A DNA stretch of 64,000 nucleotides from an uncultured Collinsella sp. (lineage in GTDB: Bacteria > Actinomycetota > Coriobacteriia > Coriobacteriales > Coriobacteriaceae). The stretch is taken from the NCBI GenBank assembly GCA_958450865.1, contig CAUDNY010000001.1:248001-312000 (forward strand), in the 5' to 3' direction. Positions within the stretch are counted from its first letter, which is position 1. Each line of letters opens with the position of its first letter. Position numbers and translations under genes: made by a program. The notes under the pieces were generated by a model. The model did no database searches. It worked only from the letters and a program-made list of their open reading frames with translations, and was not told the origin of the DNA. Below are positions 1-7,502 of the stretch, piece after piece.

Positions 1-496
1 GGGGCGACGGCGGCCGCGGCGGCGCACGCCGCCAGCAAGGGCCGGAACGGATCGCGCAAGATCAAGGCGTCGCCCGGGAGGTCGGGCGTTACCGTCAGCC
101 GGCGCCGCGTCTGCCGCATCATGAGGGAGAACGGCCTGGCCGGCGCATACGGCAGGAAGAGGTTCAAGGTGCACCCCGGGGCGGTCAACGAGGCCGACGT
201 GTCGAACGTCGTCGCGCGCGGCTTCGGCGGCAGGGCGCCGTGCACCCATATATGCAGCGACTTGGCCTGCGTGCGCGTCGGGGCGTCGTGGAACTACGTC
301 TGCCTGCTCGTCGACCTCTGCAACGGGGAGATCGTCGGCCACTCCGAAGGACCGAGGAGGGACGCGCGGGCTCCGAGCCAAGCTCTTGGATTACGTGCAC
401 TGGTACAACAACTTCAGGATCCACTCGACGCTGGGCTACATGTCGCCGGTCGAGTTCAGGGAGGCGGGGCCGTCCCTCCCGGAATCGTCCAAATAA
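1..496 (+). pseudogene. IS3-family transposase (OrfB) remnant, truncated and internally deleted
   Basis: The first frame is open from the window edge and reads like the N-terminal and early catalytic part of an IS3-family OrfB transposase: SRRRVCRIMRENGLAG, then the first catalytic Asp in the SDLACVRVGASWNYVCLLVD segment. At about 366-371 the reading jumps to another frame, where LRAKLLDYVHWYNNFRIHST and LGYMSPVEFREAG, the typical OrfB C-terminus, run to a TAA at 494-496. The segment between, holding the second Asp and the Glu of the DDE triad, is missing. This is therefore an inactive remnant, with the 5' end outside the window. It marks a past insertion next to the broken end of the ribosomal gene series. 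Family assignment is by recognition of the motifs. Confidence 0.85.
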
Positions 497-1200
497 GTGT
501 TGCCAATCCATAGCCAATCCAGCCATCATCTTCGCGAAGGCGGACGTCAGGAAAAGCTCGGCTTGAGCTCGGTCGGACGCGGTCTGTGGGGCATCATTCA
601 GGCTCAGGGGGTCTCCTTGTCTTCTTCGGTCGCAACCTGAATGATAGGGACGGCCCCTTCTCTCTTTCCCCTTCGTTTTCGACGCGTCACCCTCTCGGCG
701 GGCTTAAGGCCCGCGCTCGCGGGTGCAGGGGCTACGCCCAAACCCCAAAAACGTAACGCCGTGCTCGAAGCGTTTCCGGACGTCAGCGTAATCTCAAATC
801 CCGTTCGTCAACTCATGGGCAAGCCACCTGAGACTACTCATTTCTCCTACTGGCAATGAAGACCTGCGACCTGCAGTTTTGCAAACTGCTTGAAAGCCAC
901 CTGCGTTGATTCACTTCCTATTGCAGCTGGCGGCTTGCACGCGAAAAGGCATTTAAGTTTCAAAACGGGCGTTTTCGGCGCTATCGAGCCTCCAAAGGCA
1001 TCCCGCCGCGCCCTTTGGGACAAAAACAAAAACTCATAGCCCTGAGTTCGAAAATAGTTTTTGGAGTTGTCCCGACTTTTGTCCCCGAAGCCGACGAAAC
1101 GCGACAGGGTATCACCTGGCGGCACTCGATTCGAGACGGCACCGAAAACTGGATGCAACCGGAATGACGGGACGGCAGAACCGAAGCCATCGAGTGGGGA
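497..1200. other. gene-poor gap between IS3 remnant and rplX
   Basis: About 700 bases with no convincing gene; the open frames on either strand have no recognisable domain and no ribosome-binding site. Two stem-loops are visible. One has arms ATCATTCAGG (593-602) and CCTGAATGAT (636-645). The other is nested, with GGGACAA (1017-1023) facing TTGTCCC (1067-1073) and AAAAACT (1028-1034) facing AGTTTTT (1056-1062). In other genomes the genes rplE, rpsN, rpsH and so on would follow rplX here; none is present. Confidence 0.5.
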
Positions 1201-1202
1201 TA

Positions 1203-1240
1203 GAAAAAGGCCCGGGTGCCTTGGGGCATCCGGGCCTTTG
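1203..1240 (-). terminator. Rho-independent terminator after rplX
   Basis: On the minus strand AAAGGCCCGGATGCC pairs across a CCAA loop with GGCACCCGGGCCTTT (one G-T wobble) and is followed by a run of T. It ends the rplB-rplX transcript directly after rplX, which is an unusual place for a terminator in the S10/spc series. Confidence 0.9.
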
Positions 1241-1265
1241 CTAGCAACTTGATGTTGCGGGCAGC

Positions 1266-1571
1266 TTAGAACTTGTGGCCGCACTTCTTGCAGACGCGCA
1301 GCTTGTTCTTGCCGTCCTTCTCGTGACCGACGCGGGTAACCTTACCGCACTCGGGGCAAACGAGATTGACGTTGGAGGCGTCGATAGGAGCCTCCTGCGA
1401 AACGATGCCGCCCTGCTGGTTGGCAGCGTTGGGCTTGACGGCCTTCTTGACGACCGAAACGCCCTCGACAACGACCTTGTTCTCGGCGGGGAGAGCACGC
1501 AGGACAACGCCCTGCTTGCCGCGATCCTTACCAGAGAGAACCTGGACCTTATCGCCCTTCTTGATATACAT
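1266..1571 (-). CDS. rplX: 50S ribosomal protein L24
   Basis: L24 is an early assembly protein of the large subunit. The 101-residue product has the KOW segment at the N-terminus (KKGDKVQVLSGKDRGKQG) and the NPxGGI-like stretch NAANQQGGIVSQEAPI. The C-terminus is a zinc ribbon with CPEC (about 73-76) and CKKC (about 94-97); many L24 proteins lack these cysteines, so this is a C+ form. It is the last gene of the S10/spc block here, 13 bases behind rplN, and a terminator follows 26 bases after its stop. Confidence 0.95.
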   Translation of the reverse strand: MYIKKGDKVQVLSGKDRGKQGVVLRALPAENKVVVEGVSVVKKAVKPNAANQQGGIVSQEAPIDASNVNLVCPECGKVTRVGHEKDGKNKLRVCKKCGHKF

Positions 1572-1584
1572 ATATCTCCCCTAA

Positions 1585-1953
1585 CTACAGGGTCTCGGGA
1601 GCGAGCGAGACGATCTTCATGTACTTCTTGTCACGAAGCTCGCGAGCGACAGGCCCGAAGATACGGGTGCCGACGGGCGAACCATCGTTGTTGATGACAA
1701 CGCAGGCGTTCTCATCAAAGCGAATGTAGGAGCCATCCTTGCGGCGGATCTCCTTAACGGTGCGAACGACGACGCAACGGACAACGTCCTTCTTCTTGAC
1801 GTTGGCGCCAGGGGTAGCCTCCTGGACAGCACCGATGAACACATCGCCGATGCCTGCATAACGACGCTTGGAACCGCCAAGCACCTTGATGCAGCGAATC
1901 TTGCGAGCGCCGGAGTTGTCGGCGACGTTCAGCATGGTTTGCATCTGAATCAT
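1585..1953 (-). CDS. rplN: 50S ribosomal protein L14
   Basis: L14 binds 23S rRNA and forms part of an inter-subunit bridge. The 122-residue protein has the usual length and the family sequence MIQMQTMLNVADNSGARKI at the N-terminus and FGPVARELRDKKYMKIVSLA near the C-terminus. It is preceded by an unusually long 118-base gap to rpsQ, which may hold an internal promoter, and is followed closely by rplX. Confidence 0.97.
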   Translation of the reverse strand: MIQMQTMLNVADNSGARKIRCIKVLGGSKRRYAGIGDVFIGAVQEATPGANVKKKDVVRCVVVRTVKEIRRKDGSYIRFDENACVVINNDGSPVGTRIFGPVARELRDKKYMKIVSLAPETL

Positions 1954-2004
1954 GGTAGATGTTCCTCCGAACTAAGAACCGAAGAGAGGTGCGCTGCCTT
2001 TATA

Positions 2005-2040
2005 CGGCCTGTGGTATGCAAGCCAGGCATACGCACATCT
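2005..2040 (-). promoter_or_regulatory. possible internal promoter between rpsQ and rplN
   Basis: In the 118-base gap the minus strand carries TTGTAC, a 17-base spacer and TATGCC near positions 2021-2049, and slightly further on TATAAA. The gap also holds the short inverted pair GCCTG/CAGGC. The spacing fits a sigma-70-type promoter that could transcribe rplN-rplX independently, but the hexamers are only fair matches. Coordinates are approximate. Confidence 0.3.
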
Positions 2041-2071
2041 TCGGAAACGTACAAGTCGTAAGAGCGACTGC

Positions 2072-2332
2072 TTATTTAGCGCGCTCGACGACCTCGATGA
2101 GGCGCCAACGCTTCATCTTGGACATAGGACGGGTCTCCATAACGCGGACGGTGTCGCCCACGCCAGCCGTGCACTCCTCGTCGTGAGCGTGCAGCTTCTT
2201 GGAGCTGGTCATCATCTTGCCGTACTTGGGGTGACGCTTGCGCTCGGTGATGGTGACAACAATGGTCTTGGCACCGGAGACGGAGGTAACGACACCCGTA
2301 CGGACCTTACGCGAGTTACGCGAATCAGTCAT
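2072..2332 (-). CDS. rpsQ: 30S ribosomal protein S17
   Basis: S17 is a primary 16S rRNA-binding protein. The 86-residue product has the family pattern RTGVVTSVSGAKTIVVTI, HPKYGKMMTSSKKLHAHDEE and GDTVRVMETRPMSKMKRWRL. It starts at an ATG 16 bases after rpmC in the co-oriented S10/spc block. Confidence 0.97.
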   Translation of the reverse strand: MTDSRNSRKVRTGVVTSVSGAKTIVVTITERKRHPKYGKMMTSSKKLHAHDEECTAGVGDTVRVMETRPMSKMKRWRLIEVVERAK

Positions 2333-2348
2333 GTTCTCTCCTTAGGTC

Positions 2349-2564
2349 CTACTCGGCGACAGCGGACTTCTCCGCTGCGATCTCACGGGCGCGCTGCTCC
2401 GTGAGGACGCGAGCGATGTCCTTCTTCACGGTGTTGACGCGAGCGGTGTTGTCCAGCTGGCTGGTGGCCATCTGGAAACGAAGGTTAAAGAGCTCGGCGC
2501 GCATTTCCTTCAGCTTCTCAACGAGCTGAGCGTCCGAGAGCTCACGAATCTCTGCGGGCTTCAT
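2349..2564 (-). CDS. rpmC: 50S ribosomal protein L29
   Basis: L29 sits at the polypeptide exit tunnel. The 71-residue protein has the typical start MKPAEIRELSDAQLVEKLKE and the FNLRFQMATSQLDNTARV core. Its ATG overlaps the stop of rplP by one base (TAATG), a sign of translational coupling. Confidence 0.96.
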   Translation of the reverse strand: MKPAEIRELSDAQLVEKLKEMRAELFNLRFQMATSQLDNTARVNTVKKDIARVLTEQRAREIAAEKSAVAE

Positions 2565-3067
2565 TAGTTCTCCTCCTTGGCGGCGGCGGCGTCCTCAGCA
2601 GCCCACTTGGCCTCGAGAGCGGCCTCCTCAGCCATCTCCTTCTCGATGCGCTGCTCAGCGTTCTTGGCAGCAACAATCTTGGTCTTGATGGGAAGCTTGT
2701 GCTGTGCAAGACGCAGAGCCTCGCGAGCGACCTCCTCGGGCACGCCCTTGACCTCGAACATGATGCGGCCGGGCTTGACGACGGCCACCCACTCCTCGGG
2801 GTTACCCTTACCAGAACCCATGCGAGTCTCGGCAGGCTTCTTGGTGATGGGCTTATCGGGGAAGATCGTGATGTAGACACGACCGCCACGCTTCATGTAG
2901 CGGGTCATGGCAATACGAGCGGCCTCGATCTGACGGTTGGTGATCCAATGGGCCTCGAGAGCCTGGATACCAAACTCGCCGAAATGCAGCTCGGTATTAC
3001 CCTTGGCCTGGCCCTTCATGGAGCCACGCTGCACCTTGCGGTGAAGAATACGCTTAGGGGCAAGCAC
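2564..3067 (-). CDS. rplP: 50S ribosomal protein L16 with C-terminal extension
   Basis: L16 helps position tRNA at the A and P sites. The core matches the family: MLAPKRILHRKVQRG, then RQIEAARIAMTRYMKRGG, FPDKPITKKPAETRMGSGKG and GVPEEVAREALRLAQHKLPI. The protein is 167 residues, about 25-30 longer than usual. The extra C-terminus (from about 138) is rich in Ala, Glu and Lys and probably helical or disordered. Start is GTG, overlapping the rpsC stop by one base (TAGTG), and the stop overlaps rpmC. Confidence 0.96.
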   Translation of the reverse strand: MLAPKRILHRKVQRGSMKGQAKGNTELHFGEFGIQALEAHWITNRQIEAARIAMTRYMKRGGRVYITIFPDKPITKKPAETRMGSGKGNPEEWVAVVKPGRIMFEVKGVPEEVAREALRLAQHKLPIKTKIVAAKNAEQRIEKEMAEEAALEAKWAAEDAAAAKEEN

Positions 3068-3777
3068 TACTGACCCCTCCTCTCGGAGTTACGACGACGA
3101 GGACGGGAAGAGCCCTCGAGTGCAGGGTTGGGAACAGGCTGGCCCGGGAGCTTCTCGCCCAGGTAGATCCAGACCTTCACGCCGCAAGCGCCCATGGTGG
3201 TGCTGGCGACAGCCGTGCCGTAGTCGATCTTGGCACGGAGGGTGTGCAGAGGCACGCGACCCTCACGGTACCACTCACGACGGCCCATCTCGGCACCGCC
3301 GAGACGACCGGAGCACTGGATACGGATGCCCTTAGCGCCGGCCTTGCGGGCGGACTGGACAGCCTTGCGCATAGCGCGACGGAAGGCAACGCGGCCCTCG
3401 AGCTGCTCGGCGATAGACTGAGCAACGAGGTTGGCGTCGAGCTCGGGGCGCTTGACCTCGACAACGTCGACGGAAAGCTGGCCCTTGGAGACGCCAGCGA
3501 CCTTCTCGAGCTCGGTGCGGAGGGTATCGATCTCGGCACCCTTCTTACCGATGACAACGCCGGGGCGAGCGGTGAGGATGATGACCTTCACCTTGTCGCC
3601 AGCGCGCTCGATCTCGACGCGGGAGACAGCTGCGCGGGAAAGACGCTTCTCGAGGTACTTGCGGATCTCGAGATCGTTACCGAGGGTCTTAGCGTAATCC
3701 TTCTCTGCGAACCAGCGGGAGCGCCAGTTCTCGGTGATGCCAAGACGGAAGCCGGTGGGGTAGACTTTCTGACCCAT
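3067..3777 (-). CDS. rpsC: 30S ribosomal protein S3
   Basis: S3 lines the mRNA entry channel and has helicase-like activity. The 236-residue product opens with MGQKVYPTGFRLGITENWRS, contains the KH domain with GVVIGKKGAEIDTLR (about 74-88) and the C-terminal domain with GRLGGAEMGRREWYREGRVP. A short basic tail RPRRRNSERRGQ ends the protein. Six bases separate it from rplV. Confidence 0.97.
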   Translation of the reverse strand: MGQKVYPTGFRLGITENWRSRWFAEKDYAKTLGNDLEIRKYLEKRLSRAAVSRVEIERAGDKVKVIILTARPGVVIGKKGAEIDTLRTELEKVAGVSKGQLSVDVVEVKRPELDANLVAQSIAEQLEGRVAFRRAMRKAVQSARKAGAKGIRIQCSGRLGGAEMGRREWYREGRVPLHTLRAKIDYGTAVASTTMGACGVKVWIYLGEKLPGQPVPNPALEGSSRPRRRNSERRGQ

Positions 3778-3783
3778 ACAGCT

Positions 3784-4155
3784 TTACGCCTCCTTTCGAG
3801 GAGCAACGACGACGGTGATGTGGGAAGTACGCTTCAGAATGCGAGAAGCGGAACCCTTGGCGCGGGGACGGATGCGCTTAAGCGTCGGACCCTCGTCAAC
3901 ATAGGCAGCGGCGACAACCAGGTTGTCGGCACGCAGACCGTTGTTGTTCTCGGCGTTCGCAACGGCGGAACGGAGAACCTTCTCGACATCCACGGCGACG
4001 GCGCGGTCGCAGAAGTGGAGGATGTCGAAGGCCTGAGCGACAGGCTTGCGGCGGATCAGATCGACCACCAGGCGGGCCTTGCTGGGGGAAACACGCACGT
4101 ACTTAGCGACGGCGCGAACCTCGGTGGCCTCAGTTTCAATAGACTTAGTTGCCAT
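3784..4155 (-). CDS. rplV: 50S ribosomal protein L22
   Basis: L22 lines the exit tunnel; its beta-hairpin is a macrolide contact. The 123-residue protein has the family segments AKYVRVSPSKARLVVDLIRR, ALRSAVANAENNNGL-like (written VLRSAVANAENNNGL) and RIRPRAKGSASRILKRTSHI. It lies between rpsS and rpsC. Confidence 0.97.
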   Translation of the reverse strand: MATKSIETEATEVRAVAKYVRVSPSKARLVVDLIRRKPVAQAFDILHFCDRAVAVDVEKVLRSAVANAENNNGLRADNLVVAAAYVDEGPTLKRIRPRAKGSASRILKRTSHITVVVAPRKEA

Positions 4156-4169
4156 TTACGGTTAACCCC

Positions 4170-4430
4170 CTATTTGGCCTTGTGGCCACGGAACGTACGA
4201 GTCGGCGCGAACTCGCCGAGCTTGTGACCAACCATGGACTCGGTAACATACACGGGCACATGCTTGCGGCCGTCGTGGACGGCGATGGTGTGACCAACCA
4301 TCTCGGGGAAGATGGTGGACGCGCGGGACCAGGTCTTCACGACGTCCTTCTTGCCAGCCTCGTTCATCGCGGTGATACGCGAGAGAAGGCGAGTCTCCAC
4401 GAACGGGCCCTTTTTGAGACTTCTGCTCAT
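4170..4430 (-). CDS. rpsS: 30S ribosomal protein S19
   Basis: S19 sits in the head of the small subunit and contacts S13. The 86 residues begin MSRSLKKGPFVETRLLSRI and end with KLGEFAPTRTFRGHKAK, both typical. It follows rplB by 32 bases. Confidence 0.97.
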   Translation of the reverse strand: MSRSLKKGPFVETRLLSRITAMNEAGKKDVVKTWSRASTIFPEMVGHTIAVHDGRKHVPVYVTESMVGHKLGEFAPTRTFRGHKAK

Positions 4431-4462
4431 AAGTGCTTTCTCCTAAAACTCGGTATCCGAAA

Positions 4463-5293
4463 TTACTTCTTACGGCGACGAATGATGTGCTGGTTCGAGA
4501 CCTTCTTCTTCTTGCGCGTACGAAGGCCCTTCGTCGGCTTACCCCAGGGGGTAACAGAGGGACGACCAGAGGTGTGGTTCTTGCCCTCGCCACCGCCGTG
4601 CGGGTGGTCGACAGGGTTCATGACGGTACCGCGGACGGTCGGGCGCACGTTCATGTGACGCTTACGGCCGGCCTTGCCGATGACGATGTTGGAGTGATCG
4701 GCGTTGCCGACCTCACCGACGGTGGCGCGGCAGGTAACGAGGATGCGGCGCATCTCGGAGGAAGGCATACGGACGATGGCGTACTTGCCCTCCTTACCCA
4801 TCAGCTGGCAGGAGTTACCGGCGGAACGGGCGATAGCAGCGCCCTTGCCAGGCTGGAACTCGACGGCGTGGATGAGCGTACCGACGGGGATGTCGGCGAG
4901 GGGCAGAGCGTTGCCCGGCTTGATGTCGGCGTCAGAACCGGACATGATGGTCTGACCGACCTCGAGGCCCTTGGGGGCCAGGATGTAGCGCTTCTCACCG
5001 TCAGCATAGTGCAGCAGAGCGATGCGAGCGGAACGGTTCGGATCGTACTCGATCGTGGCAACCTTGGCGGGCACACCGTCCTTGTTGCGCTTGAAGTCGA
5101 TCACGCGGTAACGACGCTTCACGCCGCCGCCCTGGTGGCGGGTGGTGATGCGGCCGTTGTTGTTACGACCGGCCTTCTTGGGCAGGGGCTCGAGAAGAGA
5201 CTTCTCGGGCTTGGTGCAGGTGATCTCGGAGAAGTCGGAGATCGTCTGCCAACGCCTACCAGCGGAGGTCGGCTTAAGGTGCTTTACAGCCAT
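4463..5293 (-). CDS. rplB: 50S ribosomal protein L2
   Basis: L2 is a core 23S-binding protein near the peptidyl-transferase centre. The start at MAVKHLKPTSAGRR was chosen because it matches the family N-terminus and has the ribosome-binding site GAAAGGGA 7 bases upstream; a longer open frame extends 25 codons but has no such site. The 276-residue protein contains RNNNGRITTRHQGGGVKRRY and the conserved HPHGGGEGK segment that reaches toward the catalytic centre. A 179-base leader separates it from rplW. Confidence 0.97.
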   Translation of the reverse strand: MAVKHLKPTSAGRRWQTISDFSEITCTKPEKSLLEPLPKKAGRNNNGRITTRHQGGGVKRRYRVIDFKRNKDGVPAKVATIEYDPNRSARIALLHYADGEKRYILAPKGLEVGQTIMSGSDADIKPGNALPLADIPVGTLIHAVEFQPGKGAAIARSAGNSCQLMGKEGKYAIVRMPSSEMRRILVTCRATVGEVGNADHSNIVIGKAGRKRHMNVRPTVRGTVMNPVDHPHGGGEGKNHTSGRPSVTPWGKPTKGLRTRKKKKVSNQHIIRRRKK

Positions 5294-5373
5294 TACAATC
5301 CCTTTCAATAGGAATCCGTTAGCCATCGCAGACAGGGATTCGAGGTTCTGCCTCGGGTGCGATGACACCGGAC

Positions 5374-5397
5374 GTATACACGGTTCCGGGCGTGTCC
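5374..5397 (-). repeat. 24-base element in the rplB leader, also found in the rplC leader
   Basis: This 24-mer starts (plus strand) with GTATACACGG and ends with CGGGCG then TGTCC. It matches positions 7239-7262 in the rplC leader at 21 of 24 bases. Both copies lie in the same orientation relative to a downstream ribosomal gene. A shorter match, CGGGCGTATCC, lies upstream of the rpsL promoter at 24524-24534. The function is unknown; a promoter or regulator site for ribosomal genes is the natural guess. Confidence 0.5.
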
Positions 5398-5410
5398 ATT
5401 TTATACGCCC

Positions 5411-5454
5411 AAAACCTTGAGCTCCCGCCTCCCCTATTTGGGAGGCATGAGCTC
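5411..5454 (-). terminator. hairpin between rplW and rplB (terminator or attenuator candidate)
   Basis: Minus-strand GAGCTC-ATG-CCTCCC pairs with GGGAGG...GAGCTC (arms 5449-5454 and 5419-5424, inner arms about 5441-5446 and 5429-5435) and is followed by AAGGTTTT. The short T run makes it a weak terminator, an RNA-processing site or an attenuator between rplCDW and rplB-rplX. Confidence 0.5.
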
Positions 5455-5472
5455 ACTCAACAGCAGCGAGTC

Positions 5473-5760
5473 TTAGGCCTGGTTGCCAAAGACCTCGATG
5501 GTGTCGCCCTCGGCCAGCGTGACGATGGCCTTCTTCCAAGAACGGGTCTTGCCGGCGACATAGCGCACGCGCTTGGTCTTGGGCTTGACCGTCAGGGTGT
5601 TCACGCGAACGACCTTGACGCCGAAGATCTCCTCGACAGCGTCCTTGATCTGATACTTATTAGCATCCTTGGCGACCTCGAACGTGTACTTGTTCAGCTC
5701 CATGCCGGAGAAGGAACGCTCGGACACGATCGGACGGATGATGATCTCGTGGGCGGTCAT
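5473..5760 (-). CDS. rplW: 50S ribosomal protein L23
   Basis: L23 sits at the tunnel exit and is the docking site of trigger factor and SRP. The 95-residue product has the family features IIRPIVSERSFSGMELNKYTF-like N-terminus, KYQIKDAVEEIFGVKVVRVN and a C-terminal KKAIVTLAEGDTIEVF. Its ATG directly follows the rplD stop (TAAATG). Confidence 0.96.
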   Translation of the reverse strand: MTAHEIIIRPIVSERSFSGMELNKYTFEVAKDANKYQIKDAVEEIFGVKVVRVNTLTVKPKTKRVRYVAGKTRSWKKAIVTLAEGDTIEVFGNQA

Positions 5761-6387
5761 TTATGCAAGCACCTCCCCGAAGTGAGCGGCGATGTCGGCG
5801 GGCATCAGCACAGCGTTGTTGTTGACGAGATCGTAGGTGTTGGCCTCGTCAGCGGTGATGATGAACGTCTTGGGAATGTTGCGGAACGACAGGTAGGCGT
5901 TGACGTCCTCATCGCGAACGATGATGGTCAGACGCTTGCCCTCAAGGCCGAGAGCCTTGAGCATGGCGACGGCAGCCTTGGTGGAAGGCTTCTCGAAGCC
6001 GTAGTCGTCGACGAGCACGAGCTCGCCATCGGCCAGCTTGGCGGACAGCGCGGAGCGCATAGCCAGCTTGACCTCCTTGTTGTTCATACGCTTAGCGTAG
6101 GAACGGGGCTTGGGGGCGAAGACAACGCCACCATGACGCCACTGGGCAGCACGGATGGAACCCTGACGGGCACGGCCGGTGCCCTTCTGACGCCAAGGCT
6201 TCTTGCCGCCACCGGAAACCTCAGAGCGACCCTTAGCAGACTGGGTGCCCTGACGCCAAGAGGCCATCTGGCACTTGACGATGTGGTGCATAACGTGGAT
6301 GTTCGGCTCGATGCCGTACACCTCAGCGGCGAGCTCGGCCTCGGCGACCTTCTTGCCCTCGCTGTTCTTTACTTCAAACTTTGCCAT
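5761..6387 (-). CDS. rplD: 50S ribosomal protein L4
   Basis: L4 contacts the exit tunnel and, in Escherichia coli, represses its own operon. The 208-residue protein has the tunnel loop KPWRQKGTGRARQGSIRAAQ and the C-terminal globular domain. It lies 46 bases after rplC and abuts rplW. The structured rplC leader upstream could be a target of L4 feedback, which is inference. Confidence 0.97.
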   Translation of the reverse strand: MAKFEVKNSEGKKVAEAELAAEVYGIEPNIHVMHHIVKCQMASWRQGTQSAKGRSEVSGGGKKPWRQKGTGRARQGSIRAAQWRHGGVVFAPKPRSYAKRMNNKEVKLAMRSALSAKLADGELVLVDDYGFEKPSTKAAVAMLKALGLEGKRLTIIVRDEDVNAYLSFRNIPKTFIITADEANTYDLVNNNAVLMPADIAAHFGEVLA

Positions 6388-6433
6388 TTAAGTGTTCTCC
6401 TTGGTATGACGCTGGGCTAAATGGGCTGGGCCC

Positions 6434-7045
6434 TTAGGCCATACGGATGGCGACGAGACCATTCTTGGCACCCGGGACAGCGCCCTTGACCAAGATGAGG
6501 TTCTGCTCGGCATCGATGCGGACAACGGAAAGGTTCTTGACGGTAACGCGCTCGTTACCCATGTGACCGGCCATCTTGACGCCCTTGAGGACGCGCGCAG
6601 GATAGGCGCACTGACCGATAGAACCGGGGTGACGCTGGAAGTGAGAACCATGCGTCATAGGACCGCGGCGCTGACCCCAGCGCTTGATGCGACCCTGGAA
6701 GCCCTTACCCTTGGAGGTACCGATGACGTCGACCTTCTCGACATCAGCGAAATCAGCGACGGTGACGACCTCGCCGACCTTGTGCTCCTCGCCGTTCTCG
6801 ACGCGGACCTCACGAAGGAAGCGGACAGGCTCGACGCCAGCCTTGGCGAAGTGACCAGCCATGGGCTTGTTCACGTTCTTGGCCTTGATGTCGCCGAAAC
6901 CGATCTGGACGGCGTCATAGCCGTCGGTTGCCTGAGTTTTAACCTGCGAGACAGCGCAGGGGCCAGCCTGGATGACCGTGACGGGAACGACGTTGTCGTC
7001 CTCGTCCCAAACCTGGGTCATGCCAATCTTGCGGCCGAGAATCAT
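6434..7045 (-). CDS. rplC: 50S ribosomal protein L3
   Basis: L3 is needed for early large-subunit assembly. The start ATG at 7045 gives MILGRKIGMTQVWDEDDN, matching the family; a TTG three codons upstream is possible, and neither start has a strong ribosome-binding site. The central GFQGRIKRWGQRRGPMTHGS and GSIGQCAYPARVLKGVKMAG segments are diagnostic. In most bacteria rpsJ directly precedes rplC. Here rpsJ lies 14 kb away, and rplC has its own long leader. Confidence 0.96.
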   Translation of the reverse strand: MILGRKIGMTQVWDEDDNVVPVTVIQAGPCAVSQVKTQATDGYDAVQIGFGDIKAKNVNKPMAGHFAKAGVEPVRFLREVRVENGEEHKVGEVVTVADFADVEKVDVIGTSKGKGFQGRIKRWGQRRGPMTHGSHFQRHPGSIGQCAYPARVLKGVKMAGHMGNERVTVKNLSVVRIDAEQNLILVKGAVPGAKNGLVAIRMA

Positions 7046-7074
7046 GCTGATCAAGATATGATCCCAACTCTCGC

Positions 7075-7126
7075 GTGGTCTTGGGACAATGCGTACACCA
7101 CCGAGCGTACGCCCCTAGAGGACCAC
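7075..7126 (-). promoter_or_regulatory. structured leader of the rplC-rplD-rplW mRNA
   Basis: Thirty bases upstream of rplC the minus strand forms a long broken hairpin: GTGGTC (7121-7126) pairs with GACCAC (7075-7080), GGGG with CCC in the middle, and GCGTAC with GTACGC (7107-7112 with 7091-7096) at the top. Such a structure directly before an r-protein operon fits an autogenous regulatory leader, for example for L4, but this is inference from position and pairing only. Confidence 0.5.
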
Positions 7127-7238
7127 TACTTACACGACGTGCTCCCCAGCCTTGTATTTCGCCCGGACTACCTGACAACCCTATTAAGCAGGCATTTTGT
7201 CCAGCCAGAATACTCCCCTGGTTACACACAGCTGTTTA

Positions 7239-7262
7239 GTATACACGGCTGCGGGCGTATCC
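7239..7262 (-). repeat. 24-base element in the rplC leader, paired with the copy at 5374-5397
   Basis: Second copy of the 24-mer described in the rplB leader, with three substitutions. On the minus strand it ends in GTGTATACT, so TATACT (7238-7243) could be a -10 box, though no good -35 box is seen at the right distance. Confidence 0.5.
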
Positions 7263-7319
7263 ATCGAGATTCATATTTCACTCACATTGTTTACGCAGGT
7301 AAAGTGCTTGGAGTCGCCT

Positions 7320-7460
7320 GAGCTTGGCAGAGGGGCGGCGAAATATATTAAGTTTGCTGCTCTACAGTCCTGCGCAAGACGGAAAGCACATTAAGTGCTT
7401 TCCTTTGCGTGCGGAACTCGCGACAAACTTAATATATTTCGCCGCCCCTCTGCCAAGCTC
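7320..7460. repeat. long palindrome LP1 between gpm-like gene and rplC leader
   Basis: Two perfect 36-base inverted arms (7320-7355 and 7425-7460) flank a 69-base centre. The centre carries an inner hairpin, GGAAAGCAC-ATTAA-GTGCTTTCC (7381-7403), extended by CGCAA/TTGCG. The same architecture occurs at 24594-24734 and 37382-37515. The inner arms differ between copies by paired changes around a constant CACATTAAGTG, and the outer arms are almost unrelated apart from GGGCGGCG and TTAAGTTT shared with LP2. It lies downstream of a minus-strand gene and upstream of the rplC leader. It could be a bidirectional terminator or a mobile palindromic element. Confidence 0.85.
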
Positions 7461-7502
7461 GGGATACGACACGTTGATGTCTGCTTAACTCTGCTCGTTC
7501 AG

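Noticed and set aside
847..1284. Minus-strand open frame of 145 codons beyond rplX
   Set aside because: It overlaps the rplX terminator and rplX end, has no ribosome-binding site, and its sequence resembles no family I recognise.
7320..7460. LP1-LP3 as CRISPR repeats or an invertible promoter switch
   Set aside because: Each is a single palindrome without regularly spaced direct repeats; centres contain no clear promoter, and no recombinase gene lies nearby.
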